64,000 nucleotides of DNA from Bradyrhizobium liaoningense (GCF_018130825.1 NZ_JAFCJS010000006.1:496001-560000); one strand, 5' to 3'; positions 29,442 to 38,497 are shown, numbered from the stretch's first letter. The notes: a model not told the origin generated them from the sequence alone. Numbers and translations are program-made.

Positions 29442-30404
29442 TCAAAATCCGTAGAGCCGCGCCGGATTGTCGACCAGGATCTTCTTGCGCACCTCCGCAT
29501 CCGGCGCCCACACCGGAAGCTGGTTGAGCAGGCGCCCATCGTCGATCTGGTAGAGCGGCGCGATGTCGGTGGCTTTGCGTCCCTCGACACGGCTCGAATC
29601 CGGATGCGGCCAGTCGGTGCCCCAGACGATGCGATCCGGATTCGCCGCGATCAGGGCCCGCGCGAACGGCACCATGTCCTGGTAATCCGGCGCGAGCTTC
29701 GAGGAGCGATAGGCGCCGGAGATCTTCACATGGGCCTTGCCGGACTTCACCAGCGCGACGAGATCGGAGAAGCCCGGCTGCTCCAGGCCGAGCGAAGCCT
29801 CCAGGCCGCCGAAATGGTCGAACACGACCGGCACCGGCGCCGTCTCGACGAGGTCCTTGATCGCCGAGATCATGGCCAGCGTGGTGTAGAGCTGCACATG
29901 CCAGCCGCGTGCCTTCATGCGCTCGACGGCGGCGGTGAAGCGTGACCTGCCGACGTTGGGGTCGTTGACGCCGCCGGTCGCGAGATTGAGGCGCATGCCG
30001 CGGAAGCCGTCCTGCTGCATCGTGTCGAGCGCGCTCTCCGTCGTCTTGTCGTCGATCACGGCGACGCCGCGCGCATTGGCGCCGCGTGCCTTCATGCCGA
30101 ACAAGGTCGACGAATTGTCGGTGCCGTAGACGCTGGGGGTGACGATCACCACGCGTTCCATATGCAGCGCCTTGTGCAGCGCGGCCATTTCTTCGGGGCT
30201 TGCCGGCTCGGGCGTGTAGACGCGGCCGGCGAAGAACGGAAACTTCTCGACATCGCCATGAATGTGAGTGTGGCAGTCGCAGGCATGCGCGGGGACGTCG
30301 AAATTGACCGGCGTCGCAGGCTGCGCCGCACGGGCGTGGGCTCTGTTGGTCATGGCTACTCCGGCGGCAAGGGAGGCAAGCAGGACGCTGCGTCGGTTGA
30401 GCAC
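29442..30404 (-). CDS. Exported amidohydrolase 2 family protein (lactonase-like)
   Basis: This 320-residue protein starts with GTG and has a GGGAGAG ribosome site. The N-terminus MLNRRSVLLASLAAGVAM is a twin-arginine-like signal. The mature domain is a TIM-barrel amidohydrolase with HACDCHTHIHGD (metal H-x-H), VVFDHFGG and RIVWGTDWPHPD. It is close to 2-pyrone-4,6-dicarboxylate lactonase and related hydrolases. Export is unusual for such an enzyme and suggests a periplasmic substrate. Confidence 0.82.
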   Translation of the reverse strand: MLNRRSVLLASLAAGVAMTNRAHARAAQPATPVNFDVPAHACDCHTHIHGDVEKFPFFAGRVYTPEPASPEEMAALHKALHMERVVIVTPSVYGTDNSSTLFGMKARGANARGVAVIDDKTTESALDTMQQDGFRGMRLNLATGGVNDPNVGRSRFTAAVERMKARGWHVQLYTTLAMISAIKDLVETAPVPVVFDHFGGLEASLGLEQPGFSDLVALVKSGKAHVKISGAYRSSKLAPDYQDMVPFARALIAANPDRIVWGTDWPHPDSSRVEGRKATDIAPLYQIDDGRLLNQLPVWAPDAEVRKKILVDNPARLYGF

Positions 30405-30456
30405 GGTTTCTCTCCCTGGTTTTTTCTATTTGGAAGTGTGCCGGGACACTATCACA

Positions 30457-31014
30457 TCAGCCGGACAGCAGCTGCGCTTCGTTGCATAGCTGCTCGACGA
30501 GGTCCGCAAGCGGACGTGAGCCGTCGACGCGCACGACCGGGCAGGGCAGGCCCGCGAGCCAGGCTTCATCTCTTGCGAGACTGCGGCCCTCGCGATCGCC
30601 GGCTTCGTAACGCGAGGCCCATTCGACGAACGACTCCGTCTCCTCATGACGCCAGCCGCCCTGTGCGACGGCATCAGCTCCGAAATGCGCAGCCTCGCGG
30701 CCACGCAGGCGCTGCAAGCGAAGCTCGCGCGGCGTCGTCACAAAGACGACGAGATCGAAGAACGGGATGAGCTCGTTGCCCCAGCCGGTGACGGTACCGC
30801 TCAGCACCCAATCGAGACGCGGCAGAAACATCTCGCGCATCAGGCGCAGGCGATCGGCGGCGGAGCGCGTCGTCTGGTAGGGCGGCACGGTCGGCAGCCA
30901 GAAATAATCGTCGCTGTCGTGATGCGGCAGCGCAAGCCGGCCGGCGAGCGCCCGGCCGAGCGTCGTCACCCCGGAGCCCGAAGCTCCCATCAGATGGATG
31001 CGGCGGCTTTTCAT
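30457..31014 (-). CDS. P-loop nucleotide kinase-like protein
   Basis: This is a protein of about 185 residues with a Walker A motif, GASGSGVTTLGRALAGRL, and the shape of adenylate/shikimate kinase-like proteins. It then has DSDDYFW and a lid-like arginine-rich segment (RELRLQRLRGREAAHFG). The phosphate acceptor is unknown. ATG 31014 or GTG 31020 may be used; neither has a strong ribosome site. It lies 26 bases or less downstream of the tolC-like gene on the same strand, so they may be cotranscribed. Confidence 0.75.
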   Translation of the reverse strand: MKSRRIHLMGASGSGVTTLGRALAGRLALPHHDSDDYFWLPTVPPYQTTRSAADRLRLMREMFLPRLDWVLSGTVTGWGNELIPFFDLVVFVTTPRELRLQRLRGREAAHFGADAVAQGGWRHEETESFVEWASRYEAGDREGRSLARDEAWLAGLPCPVVRVDGSRPLADLVEQLCNEAQLLSG

Positions 31015-31039
31015 CGGCACCGACCCAGGAGATTTGAGG

Positions 31040-32470
31040 CTACTGCCCCGACGGCGTGCGCAGGCCGTGCCAGGCGTCGCGGACTTGCTGGTAGTGGACT
31101 TCGGGCAGGTAGTCCGGCGTGTTCAGGTTCAACGTCTTGACGTCGAGATGGCCGACGGCGCTGAGCAGGGTGTAGGACGCGATCACGCGATCACGCAGCG
31201 CGCCGATCAGGCGGGCCTTGGCCTGGATCAGATCGGCCTGCGAGTTCAGCACGTCCACCGTCGTGCGCTGTCCTCCGGCGGCCTCGCGCTGCACGCCCTG
31301 GAGCGCGACGGTCGCCGCCTTCACTTCGGATTCGGAGGCCGAGACCGCGATCTTGGCGCCTTCATTGGCGACCCAGGCGCTGACGGCTGCCGTGCGCGCC
31401 TGGTTCCGCACCTGATCGAGCACGAGCCGGCTTTGCGCCGTGATCTCCTTGGCCTGCCGGGTCTGCGCGGCGGCCTGGCCGCCGTCATAGATCGGCACGG
31501 TGACATTGGCGACGACCGAGGCCTGGTCCTCGGCGAAGGTCCCGAGCGTCGGGTCGTTGTTTCGGCTCTTGCTGGCGCTGCCCTGGACGCTGGCGCTCGG
31601 CAGCAGCGCGCCCTCGGCGACGCGGATGTTGGTGGAGGCGACGTCGACGTCGAAGCTGGCCGCCATCACCGCCGGGTGCTGACGGATCGCCATCGTCAGC
31701 GCATCCTCGCGGCCCTTCGGCAGATAGCGGTCGACCACTTCGGCGGGCTTGAGCTGCGACGGCGCGTTGCCGATCACCTGGGCATAGGTCGCCTGGCTCA
31801 CCGCAAGCGCGACCTCGGCGGTGTTGAGATCGGACAGACCGCGGTTGAGGCGCGCCTCGGCCTGGGCGCTGTCGGTCGGCGTGACGTCGCCGGCATTGAG
31901 GCGGCGCTGGGTGACGGCGAGCGTCTCGCGCAGGAAGGCGACGTTGGAGCGCTGCGCCTCGACCAGCGACTGGTTCGCCAGCACGTTGGTGTAGGCGGTG
32001 ACCGCGTCGAGCAGTACGCCCTGGCCGACATTGCGCAGCGCCTCGCGGCCCGATTGCACCTGGAGCTCGGCGGCCCGCACGTTGTTGGCGGTACGGAAGC
32101 CGTTGAACAGGGTCTGCGTCACGGTGACGCCGATGATCCAGGGCTTCAGGTTCGCGGTCTGGATGGTGTTGTCAGGCAAAAGGTTGCGCACCGATTGCAG
32201 GCCGGCGCTGAGGCTGGCCACGATCTGCGGCCGGTAGCCGGCCAGCGCCTGCGGCACGTTCTCGTCGGTGGCGCGCTGGCGCGCGCGCTCGGCATTGAGC
32301 TGCGGATTGGTCTGGTAGGCTTTTGCCAATGCCTCCGGCAGGGCTTCGGCCCATGCCTGGACGGGCAGGGCGCACGAGAGCGCCAGCGTGGTCCATGTCG
32401 CAAGCACAGGACCCACGCCCGATCGACGCCGCGTCATCACGCGACCAGCTCTGGCGGCTCGCCCAATCAT
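31040..32470 (-). CDS. tolC: TolC family outer-membrane efflux protein
   Basis: This 476-residue protein has an N-terminal signal peptide ending CALPVQAWAEA and two outer-membrane efflux protein repeats rich in coiled-coil heptads (LPEALAKAYQTNPQLNAERARQRA; LNRGLSDLNTAEVALAVSQATYAQVIG). It has the type I secretion/TolC features of rhizobia. It can supply the channel for RND or ABC exporters; the adaptor and permease at 25-29 kb have no channel of their own. GGGA lies near the 32470 start; an internal ATG at 32437 is possible. Confidence 0.87.
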   Translation of the reverse strand: MIGRAARAGRVMTRRRSGVGPVLATWTTLALSCALPVQAWAEALPEALAKAYQTNPQLNAERARQRATDENVPQALAGYRPQIVASLSAGLQSVRNLLPDNTIQTANLKPWIIGVTVTQTLFNGFRTANNVRAAELQVQSGREALRNVGQGVLLDAVTAYTNVLANQSLVEAQRSNVAFLRETLAVTQRRLNAGDVTPTDSAQAEARLNRGLSDLNTAEVALAVSQATYAQVIGNAPSQLKPAEVVDRYLPKGREDALTMAIRQHPAVMAASFDVDVASTNIRVAEGALLPSASVQGSASKSRNNDPTLGTFAEDQASVVANVTVPIYDGGQAAAQTRQAKEITAQSRLVLDQVRNQARTAAVSAWVANEGAKIAVSASESEVKAATVALQGVQREAAGGQRTTVDVLNSQADLIQAKARLIGALRDRVIASYTLLSAVGHLDVKTLNLNTPDYLPEVHYQQVRDAWHGLRTPSGQ

Positions 32471-32658
32471 GTAATCCCGCTAAACCCCGGCTGTCCGCCC
32501 CCGCCGACGGTGGCCTCTTAACTGTTTAACCAGCCGGGGTCGCGCAGGCAAACTGCCGCGGGGAAAACTCCCATGTATTCCGTGCTTGTTGCAGGTGCGT
32601 CACAGCATTTCTGCGAGGAGACGCCAGAGCCTTACACCAGCCTGACCGCGCGCTCGCG

Positions 32659-33438
32659 TTACCGGTTCTTGTTCACCGGCTTGCGCTTCTCGATGAACGC
32701 CGCCATGCCCTCGGAGCGGTCTTCCAGCGCAAAGGTCGAGTGGAACAGGTTGCGCTCGACGCTCATGCCCTCGGCGAGCGTCGTCTCGAAGGCGCGGTTC
32801 ACCGCCTCCTTGGCCATCGCGGCTGCCGGGCGCGACATCGAGGCAATCTTCTCGGCGGCAGCCATGACTTCGTCCATCAGCTTGTCGGCGGGCACGATGC
32901 GGCTGACGAGGCCCGAGCGCTCGGCTTCGGCTGCATCCATCATCCGGCCGGTGAGGCAGAGGTCCATCGCCTTGGACTTGCCGATGGCGCGGGTCAGGCG
33001 CTGGGTGCCGCCGATGCCGGGAATGGTGCCGAGCGTGATTTCGGGCTGGCCGAACTTGGCGGTGTCGGCCGCGATGATGACGTCGCACATCATGGCGAGC
33101 TCGCAGCCGCCGCCGAGCGCGTAACCCGCGACCGCGGCGATGGTCGGCTTGCGGCAGCGCGCGACGCGGTCGCCGCCGATCGCGGCGAAGTCTTCGGAGA
33201 ACATGTCGATGAAGCCTTTCGGCTGCATCTCCTTGATGTCGGCGCCGGCGGCAAAGGCCTTCTCGCTGCCGGTCACGACGATGCAGCCGATGGCGTCATC
33301 GGCCTCGAGATCGTCGACCGCCGCGGCGATCTCGCGGAAGACGCCGAAGGAGAGCGCGTTGAGCATCTTCGGCCGGTTCAGCTTGATGATGCCGACCGCG
33401 CCTTTACTTTCGACGATGATGTGTTCGAACGTGCTCAT
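32659..33438 (-). CDS. Enoyl-CoA hydratase/isomerase
   Basis: This 259-residue crotonase-fold enzyme has the CoA oxyanion-hole segments GSEKAFAAGADIKEM and YALGGGCELAMMCDV. The catalytic glutamates lie in the region GQPEITLGTIPGIGGTQRL. It hydrates 2-enoyl-CoA in fatty-acid or phenylacetate-type degradation. No pathway neighbours are present. A strong hairpin at 33509-33542 lies between it and the upstream gene. Confidence 0.88.
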   Translation of the reverse strand: MSTFEHIIVESKGAVGIIKLNRPKMLNALSFGVFREIAAAVDDLEADDAIGCIVVTGSEKAFAAGADIKEMQPKGFIDMFSEDFAAIGGDRVARCRKPTIAAVAGYALGGGCELAMMCDVIIAADTAKFGQPEITLGTIPGIGGTQRLTRAIGKSKAMDLCLTGRMMDAAEAERSGLVSRIVPADKLMDEVMAAAEKIASMSRPAAAMAKEAVNRAFETTLAEGMSVERNLFHSTFALEDRSEGMAAFIEKRKPVNKNR

Positions 33439-33508
33439 GCTCCACCCACGCTTTTGATTGGGCGGGCAATGTGCCCGCTGGCGCGGTGGGCTTCAAGAGC
33501 CAAAGGTG

Positions 33509-33542
33509 GTCCGGAACACGCGGCACGTCGCGCGTTCCGGAC
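33509..33542. other. Strong hairpin between the Ala/Ser-rich protein and enoyl-CoA hydratase genes
   Basis: GTCCGGAAC-A-CGCG (33509-33522) pairs with CGCG-C-GTTCCGGAC (33529-33542). That gives 13 base pairs with one mismatch and a 6-base loop. No T-run follows on either strand, so it may be a dispersed palindrome or a factor-dependent terminator. Confidence 0.5.
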
Positions 33543-33569
33543 GGGATTTCTTCAAATCAGGCCAAGAAA

Positions 33570-34244
33570 TCAGGCCATGAACATGCGCGCGGCGGACGCC
33601 AGCGTCAGCAGCGTGCCGACGCCGATGAAGATCTTGCCGATCAGGGAGCTCTGGTCCCAGGCCGAGCTCTGCTGGCTGCTGGCCATCACCGGCGCGGGTC
33701 GCGGCTGCGCTTCGGTCGCGGCAATCACCGCCTTCTGGGCAGGCGGGTTGTCCTGTTGCACGGCGCGGTCGAGATCGTTCGGCTGGTCGGGGGCGACGAT
33801 CTGGCTCTCGGCGTGTGGTGCCGCGCTGTTATCGGCCGCCGCCTGGACGTTGTCGTTGGCCCGGCCGGTCATGGCGGAGGCGGCAGCTGCCGGCGTATCG
33901 GCGGCGGCAAGCTGCGCATTGGCGTTGGCGACCTCCGGCGGCATCTGGCGCGATGCGGGCAGACCGGTATCGGCCTTGTCGGCAGTCTTGTCGCCAGTCC
34001 TGGCGCCGTCGGACTTTGCCGCGGCCTCCTTGTTGCTCGTCTTGTCGTCGGAGGACTTCTGCGCCGTCTTGCTGCTGGTGCGGCGAGAAGAGTGCTGCCG
34101 GTGCTTGCTAGGCTTGACCGCATCGGCCTGTTGGCCCGCGCTGTCCGATTGGCTGCTCGCTGGCGCCGCCTGTGCAGCGCCTCCGAACAGCAGGAAAAGC
34201 CCGGCCAGAAGAATCAGGGCAGCGCGCCCGCTGGTTTTCATCAT
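33570..34244 (-). CDS. Ala/Ser-rich exported protein with C-terminal membrane helix
   Basis: This 224-residue protein has a signal peptide (MMKTSGRAALILLAGLFLLFGGAAQA-like) and a long low-complexity Ala/Ser/Lys/Asp region with many basic and acidic residues (about 25-190). A final hydrophobic segment follows (LIGKIFIGVGTLLTLASAARMFMA). No family was recognised. GGGGAG sits about 9 bases before ATG 34244; the upstream extension from 34346 is not used. An envelope-spanning or anchoring role is possible from the layout alone. Confidence 0.65.
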   Translation of the reverse strand: MMKTSGRAALILLAGLFLLFGGAAQAAPASSQSDSAGQQADAVKPSKHRQHSSRRTSSKTAQKSSDDKTSNKEAAAKSDGARTGDKTADKADTGLPASRQMPPEVANANAQLAAADTPAAAASAMTGRANDNVQAAADNSAAPHAESQIVAPDQPNDLDRAVQQDNPPAQKAVIAATEAQPRPAPVMASSQQSSAWDQSSLIGKIFIGVGTLLTLASAARMFMA

Positions 34245-34393
34245 GTGACGATCTCCCCAATTCACCCCTCCCCGGGACCGAACAGAGACGCCGCGAGGTG
34301 ACGATAGCGGGGCAGAAAAGGGGAATCTTCGGGCCACACCGGGCAAAAGCGGGGCAAGCCGTCCCCTTGCGGCTGGGGGCCGGGTGCGGACCG

Positions 34394-34418
34394 GAACGAT
34401 CGGTGTTATGAGCCGTCA
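34394..34418 (+). promoter_or_regulatory. EcfG-like promoter candidate upstream of sigma-F
   Basis: GGAAC (34394-34398), 16 bases, then CGTC (34415-34418) resembles the general-stress EcfG consensus GGAAC-N16-CGTT except for the last base. It lies about 117 bases before the sigma-F-like gene. Confidence 0.35.
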
Positions 34419-34459
34419 CGAGTTTTCCGGCCGCATCGGAGCACCGGTTCCCAGCATAT

Positions 34460-34475
34460 ATCACGAAGTCGTGAT
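34460..34475. promoter_or_regulatory. 16-bp palindrome, possible operator
   Basis: ATCACGA-AG-TCGTGAT is a perfect inverted repeat with 7-base arms between the two candidate promoters of the sigma-F-like gene. Its size fits a dimeric regulator site. Confidence 0.4.
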
Positions 34476-34489
34476 CATGCTCGACCGGC

Positions 34490-34514
34490 GTAACAAATTG
34501 AAAGAGCGGCCGAA
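34490..34514 (+). promoter_or_regulatory. Candidate sigma-F-type autoregulated promoter
   Basis: GTAAC (34490-34494), 16 bases, then CGAA (34511-34514) resembles the Caulobacter sigma-F promoter (GTAACC...CGAA). It would start transcription about 15 bases before the GTG start, just upstream of the GAGGGG ribosome site (34524-34529). The spacing is one base shorter than the Caulobacter form as I recall it. Confidence 0.55.
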
Positions 34515-34534
34515 TTGCATGGTGAGGGGCGCGC

Positions 34535-35080
34535 GTGCGCGGACGTGAGGACGAATGGACCGGCCTGATGCGGTCGGCCATGGCAGGTGATGATGCGGCG
34601 TATCATCGCCTGCTGAAGGCGGTCACGCCGGTGCTGCGCGCCGCCGCGAGGCGCGGCCTGGCGCGGGCCGGGCAGCCTCCCGACCAGGCCGAGGACATCG
34701 TGCAGGAGATACTTTTGGCGGTGCATCTGAAGCGGCACACCTGGGACAGCGAAGCCCCCTTCGCGCCCTGGCTGTTCGCGATCGCCCGCAACAAGCTGAT
34801 CGATACGCTGAGGCGGCGCGGCAGGCGCGTCTTCGTCAACATCGACGATTTCGCCGAGACGCTGCCGGGCGAAGCGCCGCAGGAGACGGCATCCGCGGGC
34901 GAGGTCGCGGCGCAGCTGGGCACGCTGCCGCAGCGCCAGCGCGACGTGCTGCAGTCGATCGCTGTCGAGGCCGCCTCGATCAAGGACACGGCGGCGAAGT
35001 TTTCGATGAGCGAAGGTGCGGTGCGGGTCGCGCTGCATCGCGGACTTGCCGCACTGACGGCCAAACTGCGGGACCACTAG
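34535..35080 (+). CDS. sigF: ECF sigma factor, sigma-F type
   Basis: This 181-residue ECF sigma factor has region 2 (DQAEDIVQEILLAVHLKRHTW, WLFAIARNKLIDTLRRR) and region 4 (LPQRQRDVLQSIAVEAASIKDTAAKFSMSEGAVRVALHRGL). It starts at GTG 34535 with GAGGGG six bases upstream. The NrsF-type anti-sigma gene follows 2 bases after the stop. In Caulobacter the sigma-F/NrsF pair responds to chromate and cadmium. A similar metal-stress role is likely here. Confidence 0.88.
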   Translation: MRGREDEWTGLMRSAMAGDDAAYHRLLKAVTPVLRAAARRGLARAGQPPDQAEDIVQEILLAVHLKRHTWDSEAPFAPWLFAIARNKLIDTLRRRGRRVFVNIDDFAETLPGEAPQETASAGEVAAQLGTLPQRQRDVLQSIAVEAASIKDTAAKFSMSEGAVRVALHRGLAALTAKLRDH

Positions 35081-35082
35081 TC

Positions 35083-35721
35083 ATGGATACCGATCAACTC
35101 ATTCGCTCGCTCGCGGCCGACAACGCCCATCGCGCACCCCGCGTCGGCGCCGTGCTGACCATGGCGCTGCTGGTGGCCGCGCCGCTGTCGATCCTCCTCT
35201 TCGCGACCTTCCTCGGCGTGCGCGCCGACGTGATGAGCGCGATGCACAATCCCTTCTTCGACATGAAGTTCGCGGTCACGCTGTCGCTCGCGATTCCCGC
35301 GATCATCGTCAGCCTGCACCTGTCGCGGCCGGAAGCCCTGCTGCGCGGCTGGGGCTGGTTGCTGCTGCTCCCCGTCGGCCTGCTTGCGGTTGCGATCGGC
35401 AGCGAGGCGATGATGGCCCCGGCGATGCCGATGACGATGCGGCTGATGGGCAAGAACTCCAGGACCTGCCTGCTGGCGATTCCCGCGATGTCGCTGCCGC
35501 TGCTTGCGGGAGCGCTGTTCGGCTTGCGCCATGGCGCGCCATCGCGGCCCGCGCTTGCCGGCGCGCTCGCGGGCCTGGTGTCGGCCGGACTTGCCGCGAC
35601 GCTCTATGCCTCGCACTGCACCGACGATTCACCGCTGTTCGTCGCGACCTGGTACACGATCGCGACTGCGGTGGTGACGGCGATCGGCGCGGCGGTAGGA
35701 TCGAGGGTGCTCAGGTATTGA
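35083..35721 (+). CDS. nrsF: NrsF (DUF1109) family anti-sigma factor
   Basis: This 212-residue protein has six hydrophobic segments and no zinc-finger domain, the layout of DUF1109/NrsF. The two conserved cysteines are present, C129 (SRTCLLAIPAMSLP) and C179 (YASHCTDDSPLF). In Caulobacter two cysteines of NrsF are needed to sense heavy metals. It holds the sigma factor encoded just upstream. Cotranscription is clear from the 2-base gap. Confidence 0.88.
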   Translation: MDTDQLIRSLAADNAHRAPRVGAVLTMALLVAAPLSILLFATFLGVRADVMSAMHNPFFDMKFAVTLSLAIPAIIVSLHLSRPEALLRGWGWLLLLPVGLLAVAIGSEAMMAPAMPMTMRLMGKNSRTCLLAIPAMSLPLLAGALFGLRHGAPSRPALAGALAGLVSAGLAATLYASHCTDDSPLFVATWYTIATAVVTAIGAAVGSRVLRY

Positions 35722-35732
35722 ACCCGGCGGCG

Positions 35733-36833
35733 TCACGCCGCCGGCGTCGCGTTCTGCATGCGGTGGAAGCGCAGCACCTGCTGCGCGGTGGACGAGCGCA
35801 GCGCCTCGTAGGTGTCGCGCAGCGCCAGCATGTCGGCCGGCGTGCCGCCGGACAGTTTTTCGCGCATGGCGATGATCGCGCGCACGCTCGACCATTGCAT
35901 GCCCGCGACCTTGGCGAGGATCATCACGCCCTCGGTGCGGCTTTCGATCATCATGGTCTCGGCGGTCTCGATCGCGACGCCCGCGAGCGCAGCGAGCCCC
36001 GCATTGGTCTCGTCGAACTTGCCCTGTTCGGCGAAGGTGGCGATCTGGAATTCGTTGAGGCGGCCGTCCTCGTGCAGCGACTTCACCAGCGCGCGCGCCA
36101 TCTCGGTCTGCCTGGTCATGGCGGCGGCGCGGGCCCGCTGGGCCGCCTCCTGCACCACGCCCGACACCTCGTCCGCGAGGTCGGGATGCGCGGCCTCCAG
36201 CTTCCTGCGTACGCTCAAGGACGCCTTCGCGACCAGCTTCAGGTAGTGATGGCGCGGCAGGCTGGGCCGCAGGCCGATGCAGGTGGCGAGGCCGTCGTCG
36301 CGCTCGGCGCGCGTGACGAGGTCGGTGAGACTTTCCTCGGAGAGCCGCGCGCCCGGATTGCTGACCGTCGATTGCACGACATCCTCGTTGCCGCGTGTCA
36401 CCAGCACGTCGGTCAGGGCTTCCGACAGAATCCGCCGCAGCGAGATCGCCTTCAGATGGGCCTGGCCCCGCGTGCGCGCGATCTCGATCAGGGTGGCCTC
36501 GTCCAGCCGTTCCGATTTCGTCAGCACGGGTCCTGCGACCTCGATGACCTCGTCGAGCGCAAGCGTGCGGACGATCTTCGGCGGCGCGACCGCGATCGGT
36601 GCGAGGCGGTCGGCAAGCAGCGCCCTCGCCGACGTCTCGATCTGCTCGATCAGGCACTCGAACACGTCGTCGAACACGCGGATGTGGTCGTCGGAATAAT
36701 CCACCGCGTTGCCCACGAAGAGATCGGTGACGCGGCGCAGTGTCTCGACCCGGCGTGCAACGGTGCCGTGAGAGAGTGCGGCCTGCAATTCCTCAAGCAA
36801 ATTCTCGGATGATTTTTCGGCTTTGGATCTCAT
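35733..36833 (-). CDS. DUF2336 domain protein
   Basis: This 366-residue, mostly helical soluble protein matches DUF2336, a family of alphaproteobacteria. Visible features are repeated helical segments such as SENLLEELQAALSHGTVARR and ADLADEVSGVVQEAAQRAR-like sequence. No catalytic motif is visible. ATG 36833 with AGGACAGG upstream is chosen over the 36875 start. It is convergent with nrsF and 18 bases downstream of the diguanylate cyclase stop region on the same strand. The function is unknown. Confidence 0.75.
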   Translation of the reverse strand: MRSKAEKSSENLLEELQAALSHGTVARRVETLRRVTDLFVGNAVDYSDDHIRVFDDVFECLIEQIETSARALLADRLAPIAVAPPKIVRTLALDEVIEVAGPVLTKSERLDEATLIEIARTRGQAHLKAISLRRILSEALTDVLVTRGNEDVVQSTVSNPGARLSEESLTDLVTRAERDDGLATCIGLRPSLPRHHYLKLVAKASLSVRRKLEAAHPDLADEVSGVVQEAAQRARAAAMTRQTEMARALVKSLHEDGRLNEFQIATFAEQGKFDETNAGLAALAGVAIETAETMMIESRTEGVMILAKVAGMQWSSVRAIIAMREKLSGGTPADMLALRDTYEALRSSTAQQVLRFHRMQNATPAA

Positions 36834-36893
36834 TGCCCTGTCCTGGAGCGTTCGGTCCGGCAGCCTCTGGCGCACCGGATGAAAATGGATTGG

Positions 36894-38051
36894 TCAGTTC
36901 GTTACAATGCGGTTGCGGCCTTGCGCCTTGGCGGAATAGAGCGCGCTGTCGGCGCGCGCGAGAAACGTGTCGGCAGTATCATTGTCGCAAAGCGTCACGA
37001 CGCCCGCTGAAATCGTCACGTGCATGCCCGGAGAGAATGCGCTCCAGTCGAGGTCGGCGACGAGGCGACGCAGGCGCTCGAGCATGCGCGAGGCAGCGTC
37101 GCTCTCGGTGTCCGGCAGCAGCAGCAGGAATTCCTCGCCGCCGTAGCGGCCGAAGCTGTCGGCCGGCCGGATGTTGGCGAAGATCGTGATCGCGAAGGTG
37201 CGCAGCACCTCGTCGCCGACCGGATGGCCATGGGCGTCGTTGATGCGCTTGAACCAGTCGAGGTCGATCAGCGCGATCGCACAAGGCTTCGATGTTCGCC
37301 GCGACGTCTCGATCTCGGCGTCGAGCAGCCGCATGATGCAGCGGCGGTTGTAGGAGCCGGTGAGCTCGTCGAGCTCGGCCAGTTCCTCGATGCGCTGATA
37401 GGCCGCCTTCAGCTCGATGCTGCGCTGATACAGGATCTTGCGCAGCGTGGCGCCGAACAGGCCGAGGAAGGCGCACTGGCCGATCACCAGCACGAAGCAC
37501 AGCATCGAGGCGGTCCGCTGCATCCTGGTCGCGAGGGGCATGCCGATCGGCAGGTCGGAGGCGAGGAACACGGCGGCAAGGCCGGCGGTCGCAAGCGCCC
37601 AGGTCACCATCGCCTGGGTCGAGGTCATGCGCAGCGTGCCGAAGGCGAAGATCAGGAACAGCACGCTGATGAAGGCGATGCCGATGGTCGGCGCCGTCAG
37701 CAGGAACGCGAATTGCAGCGCCATATGCGCCGAGATCTGGAAGACGGTGAGATAGTGGTCGGTGAATTTGTCGCCGATGCCGGCCTCCGACAGCACGGTG
37801 AAGGTGCCGATGATCAGGAGGCCGCCGACCCAGAACAGCGAGGCAATGTCGATCGAGATCACGCCGTCATAGGCGTAGACCAGGAGGACCGAGGCACCGA
37901 GCGAATAGCTCGCCACCTGGCCGATATACATCTGGCGGCGCTGCCAGGCCCGGCGCGTCCGGACCTCCGGCGCCGCCGCCTCGGGCATACGGACGAGATC
38001 CGCGACCTCAGCGGCATTCCTCTCGGGAAGCGACGTCGCGGCCGTGTTCAT
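36894..38051 (-). CDS. Membrane-bound diguanylate cyclase (GGDEF)
   Basis: This 385-residue protein has six or so N-terminal membrane helices (about 35-215), a short coiled-coil linker, and a GGDEF domain from about residue 220. The active loop is GGEEF (304-308). An inhibitory I-site R295-x-x-D298 lies five residues before it, so product feedback is expected. It makes cyclic di-GMP, which controls attachment and motility. The N-terminal sensor has no recognised family. The gene shares a 440-base divergent region with the third ECF sigma gene. Confidence 0.9.
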   Translation of the reverse strand: MNTAATSLPERNAAEVADLVRMPEAAAPEVRTRRAWQRRQMYIGQVASYSLGASVLLVYAYDGVISIDIASLFWVGGLLIIGTFTVLSEAGIGDKFTDHYLTVFQISAHMALQFAFLLTAPTIGIAFISVLFLIFAFGTLRMTSTQAMVTWALATAGLAAVFLASDLPIGMPLATRMQRTASMLCFVLVIGQCAFLGLFGATLRKILYQRSIELKAAYQRIEELAELDELTGSYNRRCIMRLLDAEIETSRRTSKPCAIALIDLDWFKRINDAHGHPVGDEVLRTFAITIFANIRPADSFGRYGGEEFLLLLPDTESDAASRMLERLRRLVADLDWSAFSPGMHVTISAGVVTLCDNDTADTFLARADSALYSAKAQGRNRIVTN

Positions 38052-38491
38052 GGTCCCGCCAATGGTGGATGTCAGCCCAAAAATCTACGTGGCAAGCCTT
38101 TAGGTTTGGTATCCTTTGAAATCGAATCCGAAGCGTGCAGCGCGGAACAGGATGACATTGGCCGGACGGGGGAATTTGCCGGCGATTAGGCATCGTTTGC
38201 GATGCAGTCGAGCCAAAGCGGGGGTTCGTGAGACATACGTCGTGCAGGACTTGCTATGGAACCGGACTTGATCGGCCCGCCCGTGCCGGGCAGGCGATCC
38301 GCAGGAAAGTGCTTCAGTATTATGTTACCGATCTGGCTTGAGGCGGGCGCCCCCGACGGGCGGGGCAGGAAAAATGCATGTATGTGGGGCAGATCACACC
38401 GGTCCCCGTACGACTGCGGTAGCTTGAACAATTTTGCACCGCCCGTCGAACCCTCCGCCGCATCGACCCGACCAACCTTGCGAGACGAGCT
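38052..38491. other. Divergent intergenic region, cyclase / ECF sigma
   Basis: I see no supported gene in these 440 bases. A 79-codon frame at 38256-38495 has a fair AGGA site, but it ends inside the sigma start and its sequence lacks protein-like features. GGAAC occurs at 38144-38148 and 38258-38262 without a good ECF -10 at the normal distance. TGAAC and CGTC (38425-38429 and 38444-38447) are only 14 bases apart. Confidence 0.4.
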
Positions 38492-38497
38492 TTGAGC

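Noticed and set aside
38256..38495. 79-codon frame before the third ECF sigma gene
   Set aside because: Its AGGA site is fair, but the sequence is not protein-like and the frame runs into the sigma start.
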